This document shows positions 58,906 through 64,000 of a stretch of 64,000 nt of DNA, piece by piece. Within the stretch, counting starts at the first letter, position 1, and every line of letters begins with the position of its first letter. Location of the stretch: the NCBI RefSeq assembly GCF_016055025.1, contig NZ_JAECVW010000002.1. One strand, given 5' to 3'. Both the position numbers and the translations under genes were made by a program. A model generated the notes under the pieces. It was not told the origin of the DNA and did no database searches. It worked only from the letters and a program-made list of their open reading frames with translations. This DNA is from Thermoactinomyces intermedius. Lineage in GTDB: Bacteria > Bacillota > Bacilli > Thermoactinomycetales > Thermoactinomycetaceae.

Positions 58906-60609
58906 TTATGCATTCTTTTTGTTTAATTGCATAGACCGCTCTTTTTCTTCGTCCGCCAACACCCGCCGCAACACTTTTCCGATGGAGCTTTTGGGCAATT
59001 CCTTGCGGAACTCATACAAGCGGGGAACTTTAAATTTGGCCAGCCGTTCGCGGCAGAACCGGTCCAATTCCTTTTCGGTCACCGAATGCCCTTCTTTTAA
59101 AACGATGAACGCTTTCACCGTCTCGCCCCGGTAATCATCTTTCACGCCGATCACCGCTGCTTCTTTGACCGCTTCATGTTCGTACAGGATGTCTTCGACT
59201 TCCCGGGGATAAATATTGAACCCGCCAGCAATGATGACATCTTTCTTCCGGTCGAGAATATAGAAATACCCGTCTTCATCCATTTTGGCAATATCCCCTG
59301 TACACATCCATCCGTCTTTCAGCACTTTCTCCGTTTCCTCCGGACGGTTCCAATACCCTTTCATCACTTGCGGCCCTTTGACTTGCAATTCCCCCTCATG
59401 CCCGGGAGGAAGCACTTCTCCTGTTTCAACGTCAACAATTCTCGCATCGGTATCCGGCCAGGGCAAACCGATGGTTCCGCTTTTTTTGCGGTCCCACAAC
59501 AAATTGGCATGGGTTACCGGTGAAGTTTCCGTCATACCGTATCCTTCCACCAGCAATCCGCCGGACAACTCTTCAAATTTTTCCTGCACCTCCAGCGGAA
59601 GTGGTGCGGAACCGCTCAAGCAAGCATCCACCGAGGACAAGTCGTATTGGCTGATTTTGGGATGATTGATCAGCCCCACATACATCGTGGGAGCCCCGGG
59701 GAAGAAGGTGGGTTTGTGTTCCTGAATCTTTTTCAACACCAAATCCGTGTCAAACTTAGGAACCAAAATGATTTTGGCTGCCATTTTCATTCCCAGGTTC
59801 ATCACGGTGGTCATGCCATACACATGAAAAAACGGCAAAGCCCCGACAAAGGATTGCGGCTCGGTCCGTTTGGCCTTATACAACCACGCTTCGGCCTGGC
59901 AACAGTTTGCCACCAGATTGCGATGGGTCAACATCGCCCCTTTCGCAAGCCCTGTCGTCCCGCCGGTATATTGGAGCAACGCGATGTCATCCGCCGACTC
60001 AAAGACCGGCTCCATCGGCTCGGGACTCGACTTTTTCACAAGAGAAACAAAAGAATACGTGTCCCCGCCATAGTTAACGCTTACACTTTCGCCCGCAAGT
60101 TTGGATTTGAGCTGAAACAGCCAGTTTTTCGGAACGGGCAGATAATCGCTCAACCGGGTTACGATCACCCGTTTCAGTTTTGTTTCCGGTTTTACTTCCT
60201 GCACCCTCGGCCACACCAAATCCAGGCAGACAATCGTTGTGGCCCCGGAGTCAGCCAATTGGTGCTTCAATTCTTTTTTCATATATAATGGATTAATTTG
60301 AACCACAATGCCGCCGACCATCAAGACCGCATAATAAGCAATGATTCCCTGAGGCGTATTGGGAAGCATGATGCCCACACATTCCCCTTTTTGCACTCCC
60401 AATTCTTTCAATGCAGCGGCAAAGCGATAAACTTCATCCAACAACTCCCGAAACGTCATGCTTTTTCCCATAAAATCAAAAGCGTCCCGCTCTGGATAAT
60501 CTTTGGCGGCATCAAGCAGAAACTGTGTTAACGGAACTTCTGGATAGTCCAAAGTTGCTGGAACTTCCGGAGGATAATGACGAAGCCATATTTTTTCATT
60601 TTCAGCCAT
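58906..60609 (-). CDS. lcfA: Long-chain fatty-acid CoA ligase
   Basis: 567 residues from ATG 60609 (AAAAAGGAGGAGTTCAG upstream). AMP-forming motifs: P-loop LLQYTGGTTGLAKGAMLTHR, EGYGMTETSPVTHAN, WMCTGDIAKMDEDGYFYILD RK-type core and KSSIGKVLRRVL with the adenylation Lys. It activates fatty acids for beta-oxidation. A partial FadR box overlaps the upstream region. Confidence 0.94.
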   Translation of the reverse strand: MAENEKIWLRHYPPEVPATLDYPEVPLTQFLLDAAKDYPERDAFDFMGKSMTFRELLDEVYRFAAALKELGVQKGECVGIMLPNTPQGIIAYYAVLMVGGIVVQINPLYMKKELKHQLADSGATTIVCLDLVWPRVQEVKPETKLKRVIVTRLSDYLPVPKNWLFQLKSKLAGESVSVNYGGDTYSFVSLVKKSSPEPMEPVFESADDIALLQYTGGTTGLAKGAMLTHRNLVANCCQAEAWLYKAKRTEPQSFVGALPFFHVYGMTTVMNLGMKMAAKIILVPKFDTDLVLKKIQEHKPTFFPGAPTMYVGLINHPKISQYDLSSVDACLSGSAPLPLEVQEKFEELSGGLLVEGYGMTETSPVTHANLLWDRKKSGTIGLPWPDTDARIVDVETGEVLPPGHEGELQVKGPQVMKGYWNRPEETEKVLKDGWMCTGDIAKMDEDGYFYILDRKKDVIIAGGFNIYPREVEDILYEHEAVKEAAVIGVKDDYRGETVKAFIVLKEGHSVTEKELDRFCRERLAKFKVPRLYEFRKELPKSSIGKVLRRVLADEEKERSMQLNKKNA

Positions 60610-60627
60610 CTGAACTCCTCCTTTTTC

Positions 60628-60645
60628 GACTGAATAGTCATTCAT
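60628..60645. promoter_or_regulatory. FadR operator upstream of lcfA
   Basis: The minus strand reads ATGAATGACTATTCAGTC. One half-site is perfect and the other degenerate compared with the fadR box. It sits about 20 bases before the lcfA start. Confidence 0.7.
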
Positions 60646-60766
60646 AATTTTATATATTTTTATAATAAAAAATAATTAACTAAAAGTTATTTTATCTAAT
60701 TTCACGTTATTTTTAAAGATTTGTTTTTTGGAAATATTCGATATCCGTGTGTTTTTTTGCCATAAA

Positions 60767-60793
60767 AAAAGCAAGGCATCCCCTTGCCTTGCA
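60767..60793 (-). terminator. Terminator after spoVAF
   Basis: GCAAGGCA / TGCCTTGC-type hairpin (GCAAGG / CCTTGC) with CTTTTTTTATGG on the minus strand. Confidence 0.8.
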
Positions 60794-60823
60794 AAATTTC
60801 TCTTTGTTTGAGCAAAATCCCCG

Positions 60824-62317
60824 TCACGTTTCCGGCTTTGCCTGCCGATCCGGATCTTGCGGCGAGATGCCGCTGGGCCTTTTGGTTTTGTTGGGCATGG
60901 GCGTCCGGATCAAAACATCCAGCAAAGCTTTTCCGTTAAACGGAATCAACGGCCATAAATAAGGAGTCACCAATACTTCAATCCGTGCCAACCAGACAAC
61001 CCAGGCGATACAGGCAATGATAAATCCGGCCCAGCCAAAGAGTGCCGCTGCGACCAACAAACCGAAGCGGACCATTTTGTTTGCCATCCCCATCTCATAG
61101 CTGGGGGACGCAAACGTTCCGATCACTGCCAATGCCACATACAAAACCACTTCCGGAATGAACCATCCGATTTTGATTCCGATCTCCCCCAATAAGACGC
61201 CGGCAATCAATCCCATCGCCGTCGCCAAGGGAGAAGGGGTGTGAATGGAAGCCATCCGCAAAATTTCCACCCCGGTTTCCGCAATGAGAATTTGAACAAA
61301 CAGCGGAACGTCCGCGGTGTTTTGCACGGCAAGAAATTGAAGAAAAGAAGGAAGATGTTCGGGACGCGTGGAAAGCAAATACCACAGCGGCAGCAAAAAA
61401 ATTGAAATGCCCATCGCCAGAAACCGGATCAAGCGTAAAAATGCACCGACCACCGGTTGTTGGCGGTACTCCTCTGCATGTTGCAGATGATGAAAAAATG
61501 TGGACGGGGTGATCATCACACTGGGGGATGTATCCACATAGATCAGCACATGCCCTTCCATCAGGTGAACCGCCGCCACATCGGGGCGCTCGGTAAAGCG
61601 CACCATCGGATAAGGATTCCAATAACGTTTAAACAAATGCTCTTCCAATGTTTTTTCCGCCATGTGCAAACTGTCCGTATCAATCTTTTGAATCGCCTCC
61701 CGCAACTCATTCACAACACGGGGATCCGCCAAATCTTCCACATAGGAAAGGCAGACATCGGTTTTTGACCGGCGCCCGACTTGCATGTGTTCCATCCGCA
61801 ATCCGGGATCCCGTACATGCCGGCGTGTCAAAGCCGTGTTAAAAACCAGCGTTTCGACAAACCCGTCTCTGGCTCCCCTGACCACTCTCTCAATGTCCGG
61901 CTCCTCAGGACCGCGTGCCGGATAAGTCCGGGCATCAATGATAATGGCGGACGATTCGCCTTCCATCAACATGGCGGCGGCACCGGACAACACCGAAGTG
62001 ACAATTTTTTTCACCTGATCGGTCAATTCCGCTTCCACATACGCTATTTCCCTCTTCAACAGCCGTTGCAAAGCATCAGTTTTCAAATCTTCCGCCCTCA
62101 AATCGGCGAGACGGTCCATGATGTAATTCATGATTTCGTCCTTCACAAAACCGTCCACAAAATAGAAGGTGCATGCTTTCTTTCCATAAGTCATCGGGCG
62201 GCAAATCATATCAAAACTTTGGCCGACTCCCAATATCTCATTGAGCATTTCGGTGTTTCGTTCCAAATCCTTATGAAGCGTTGCATGCTCCCACCACTGG
62301 GTTTTGAGCTCACTCAT
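60824..62317 (-). CDS. spoVAF: Stage V sporulation protein AF-like (GerA family)
   Basis: 497 residues: a large N-terminal soluble half (ACTFYFVDGFVKDEIMNYIM, LMEGESSAIIIDARTYPARG, PDIERVVRGARDGFVETLVF) and a C-terminal half with about five membrane segments after HVLIYVDTSPSVMITPSTFF. GerA-family proteins form spore germination receptor subunits; the TSPSVMITP block and length point to SpoVAF. The rest of the spoVA operon is not in the window, at least on this side. Confidence 0.88.
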   Translation of the reverse strand: MSELKTQWWEHATLHKDLERNTEMLNEILGVGQSFDMICRPMTYGKKACTFYFVDGFVKDEIMNYIMDRLADLRAEDLKTDALQRLLKREIAYVEAELTDQVKKIVTSVLSGAAAMLMEGESSAIIIDARTYPARGPEEPDIERVVRGARDGFVETLVFNTALTRRHVRDPGLRMEHMQVGRRSKTDVCLSYVEDLADPRVVNELREAIQKIDTDSLHMAEKTLEEHLFKRYWNPYPMVRFTERPDVAAVHLMEGHVLIYVDTSPSVMITPSTFFHHLQHAEEYRQQPVVGAFLRLIRFLAMGISIFLLPLWYLLSTRPEHLPSFLQFLAVQNTADVPLFVQILIAETGVEILRMASIHTPSPLATAMGLIAGVLLGEIGIKIGWFIPEVVLYVALAVIGTFASPSYEMGMANKMVRFGLLVAAALFGWAGFIIACIAWVVWLARIEVLVTPYLWPLIPFNGKALLDVLIRTPMPNKTKRPSGISPQDPDRQAKPET

Positions 62318-62460
62318 CCGGCATCCACCTTTACATTTGCCTGCATCCTGTCTCCATTATTGCCCGGCTCCGGACAGGTTAGACCCCGGCGGAATCAAAA
62401 GATTTTTAGTCCGGACGACTTGATTCCGGATCGAAAACAACCGAAACGGAGGGAAAAGAA

Positions 62461-62871
62461 ATGGTTCAAAACATTGTCTGCACCGGCTTTGTTTATCATC
62501 AAGAAAAAACGCTCATTATTCAAAGATCTTTGCAGGAAACTTTTTTGACCGGCTTCTATGAATTGCCCGGCGGCAAGGTTGATTTTGGCGAAGATCCCGT
62601 ACAAGCTTTAAAACGGGAATTTCGCGAAGAAGTGAATTTACATATTGAAGTGAAAAAACCTTATAAAACATTCTCTTATGTCTCAGCCAACGGGAAACGG
62701 CATACAGTGGAAATCGTATATCCGGTTGAGATGCACGATGATCCGTCCCGCATCCGATTAAGTGAAGCTCATTCAGCTTATCAGTGGATCTACGAAAAGG
62801 AAGTCGGACATTACCTTCTGAGCGCGGAAACCAAAGATTCCATCTTGCAAGGCTTTCATCTGTCCGGGTGA
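62461..62871 (+). CDS. Nudix hydrolase
   Basis: 136 residues with the Nudix box GGKVDFGEDPVQALKREFRE followed by EVNLHI. Relative to GX5EX7REUXEEXGU, every catalytic Glu/Arg is present, while the last Gly is Asn. Substrate unknown; 8-oxo-dGTP or other nucleotide diphosphates are typical. GGAGGGAAAAGAA precedes ATG 62461. Confidence 0.85.
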   Translation: MVQNIVCTGFVYHQEKTLIIQRSLQETFLTGFYELPGGKVDFGEDPVQALKREFREEVNLHIEVKKPYKTFSYVSANGKRHTVEIVYPVEMHDDPSRIRLSEAHSAYQWIYEKEVGHYLLSAETKDSILQGFHLSG

Positions 62872-63102
62872 CAGGCGGTTTCGCCAGGCACATCACGCAA
62901 GAAGCCCGGACTCGTTACAACATCGTTTATTTCATTAAAGTTCCATGATTTTTAAATGATGGCCACCCCGCAAAAACCGCATGAACTCCTCCATCGTTTA
63001 AAAAAGCCATTGATTAAACCTTAAAAATTTATACTCTCGCGAAGAAAATATATAGACAAATATGATATTTCAAAATATGATAGAGGCAAAGAGGTGATCT
63101 TT

Positions 63103-64000
63103 TTGAACGAACTTGATTTAAAAGTTTTGGGAGAAGCTTTGCGAAAAGTCCGTAAAAAGCGGGGGCTCAGACTGGTGGATTTGGAGGATGATCAAATTTC
63201 ATTTGCCACCATCTCCAGCATTGAGCGCGGCGTTCCCACCGTCAAACCGCAAAACCGGCTTTATTATTGCCAAAAACTCGGATTTGACGTTTCCCAACTC
63301 CCTTCCCTGATTCGTCAGGAAAACGGCGAGCGCAACAAAACGGAAAACTTGCTGTTTTTAATTGAAACCTGCATTCGATTGGATTGCGATGCGGCTTTGG
63401 AACAGCTCCGCAAATTACAATCCAAAGGAAAAGATTATTATTTAGACAAGATCTATTATTTAAAAGGCCTGTGCTATGTGAAGAAAAATAAATTAAATAA
63501 AGCGGAACATTTTTTTCTCCAATCCATCCATGCCATTGAAAAGAAAAATCACGCCTCCGATCCCAATATTAGATCGGCTTGCTTTTATGAACTGGGACAA
63601 ATTTATTACCGCCGGGATCATTTGGATCAAGCGCTGGATTATAACGAACAAGGACTGAACGCCTTTCAACCGGGAGAAAATCCTTCCGATCTTTATGACT
63701 ATTTAATGATTGCCAAAGCCACTTATCTGGAAAAACTGTACCGCACCGATGAAGCTTTGCAAATACTGAATGACTTGTGGGCAAGGATCGGACAAATCAA
63801 CAGCCTGAGAGTCAAACTCCATATGTATGAATTAAAAGCCGCTTTGTTAAATAAAAAGAAAAAATATGATGAAGCCTTAAAATACGCCCGGGAAGGATTA
63901 CATATCGCGCGTACAAACGGCGCGCATGAACAGGCGGTCGAATTGTTGACCGTATGGGGAAACATCCTGCAAAACGCCAATGACTACCAGACCGCCGAAA
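63103..64000 (+). CDS. XRE-family regulator with TPR repeats (partial, cut by window edge)
   Basis: The frame is open from TTG 63103 (GAGGTGATCTTT upstream) to the right edge, about 299 residues. The N-terminus is a helix-turn-helix (LKVLGEALRKVRKKRGLRLV, FATISSIERGVPTVKPQNRL); from about residue 80 on tetratricopeptide-type helices follow (DKIYYLKGLCYVKKNKLNKA, ACFYELGQIYYRRDHLDQAL). The architecture is that of Rap/PlcR/Rgg-like or general XRE-TPR regulators, often peptide-controlled. The 3' end and any downstream signal peptide gene are outside the window. Confidence 0.85.
   Translation, partial: MNELDLKVLGEALRKVRKKRGLRLVDLEDDQISFATISSIERGVPTVKPQNRLYYCQKLGFDVSQLPSLIRQENGERNKTENLLFLIETCIRLDCDAALEQLRKLQSKGKDYYLDKIYYLKGLCYVKKNKLNKAEHFFLQSIHAIEKKNHASDPNIRSACFYELGQIYYRRDHLDQALDYNEQGLNAFQPGENPSDLYDYLMIAKATYLEKLYRTDEALQILNDLWARIGQINSLRVKLHMYELKAALLNKKKKYDEALKYAREGLHIARTNGAHEQAVELLTVWGNILQNANDYQTAE

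Overview
The window looks like a chromosomal segment of a spore-forming Bacillota of the order Bacillales. A moderately thermophilic member of the Thermoactinomycetaceae or a close relative is my guess, not a demonstrated fact. The support is a GerE-like regulator with a SigK-type promoter, a SpoVAF-like protein, four-gene arabinose utilisation with AraR boxes, an lcfA-fadR-etfBA cluster with FadR boxes, Bacillus-type sdhCAB, and three Gram-positive-style riboswitches (c-di-AMP, SAM-I, lysine). I see no rRNA, tRNA, insertion sequence or CRISPR array.

Region 1 (1-3.1 kb): a c-di-AMP (ydaO-type) riboswitch with a terminator precedes a protein with the domain order of rifampin phosphotransferase (ATP-grasp, middle domain, C-terminal His domain).

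Region 2 (3.1-13.9 kb) is the most unusual part. It is an AT-rich, minus-strand island built around one secreted polymorphic toxin with a deaminase-type tip (HxE plus CPxC). Eight intact Imm6-like immunity paralogues, one Imm6 pseudogene and an N-terminal Imm6 scrap surround it. A second putative immunity family (GGNEI motif) has two intact genes and one remnant. A further small family occurs as an intact gene and a frameshifted copy. Several other gene remnants fill the gaps. The immunity gene directly behind the toxin is probably its cognate. The rest look like an orphan-immunity archive.

Region 3 (13.9-27.5 kb): cobyric acid synthase (CobQ, with its glutaminase cysteine replaced), the araDA / transporter / kinase cluster with divergent araR, a TauD-family dioxygenase behind a leader terminator, CobB/CbiA, an archaeal-type prolyl-tRNA synthetase, then two frameshifted remnants.

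Region 4 (27.6-32.7 kb): endonuclease V, then a roughly 4 kb insert carrying a sigma-54 activator, a metallo-beta-lactamase lactonase and a zinc alcohol dehydrogenase. The insert is bracketed by a direct repeat of about 77 bp made of the gerE 3' end plus its terminator. A sigma-54 promoter and three palindromic upstream sites make it a self-contained regulatory circuit, possibly for lactone breakdown.

Region 5 (32.8-64 kb) is mostly housekeeping: M24 peptidase, phosphodiesterase-like protein, HExxH protein, HxlR regulator, class I fumarase, DUF1002 protein, succinate dehydrogenase, metX under a SAM riboswitch, a partial oligopeptide ABC transporter, aspartokinase under a lysine riboswitch with an internal start, TatA, a carotenoid desaturase with an acyltransferase, UvrC, thioredoxin, fatty-acid degradation genes, SpoVAF, a Nudix hydrolase and the start of an XRE-TPR regulator cut by the window edge.

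Many start codons were moved inward from the longest open frame on the basis of ribosome-binding sites. Family names are from sequence recognition only; no database search was run.
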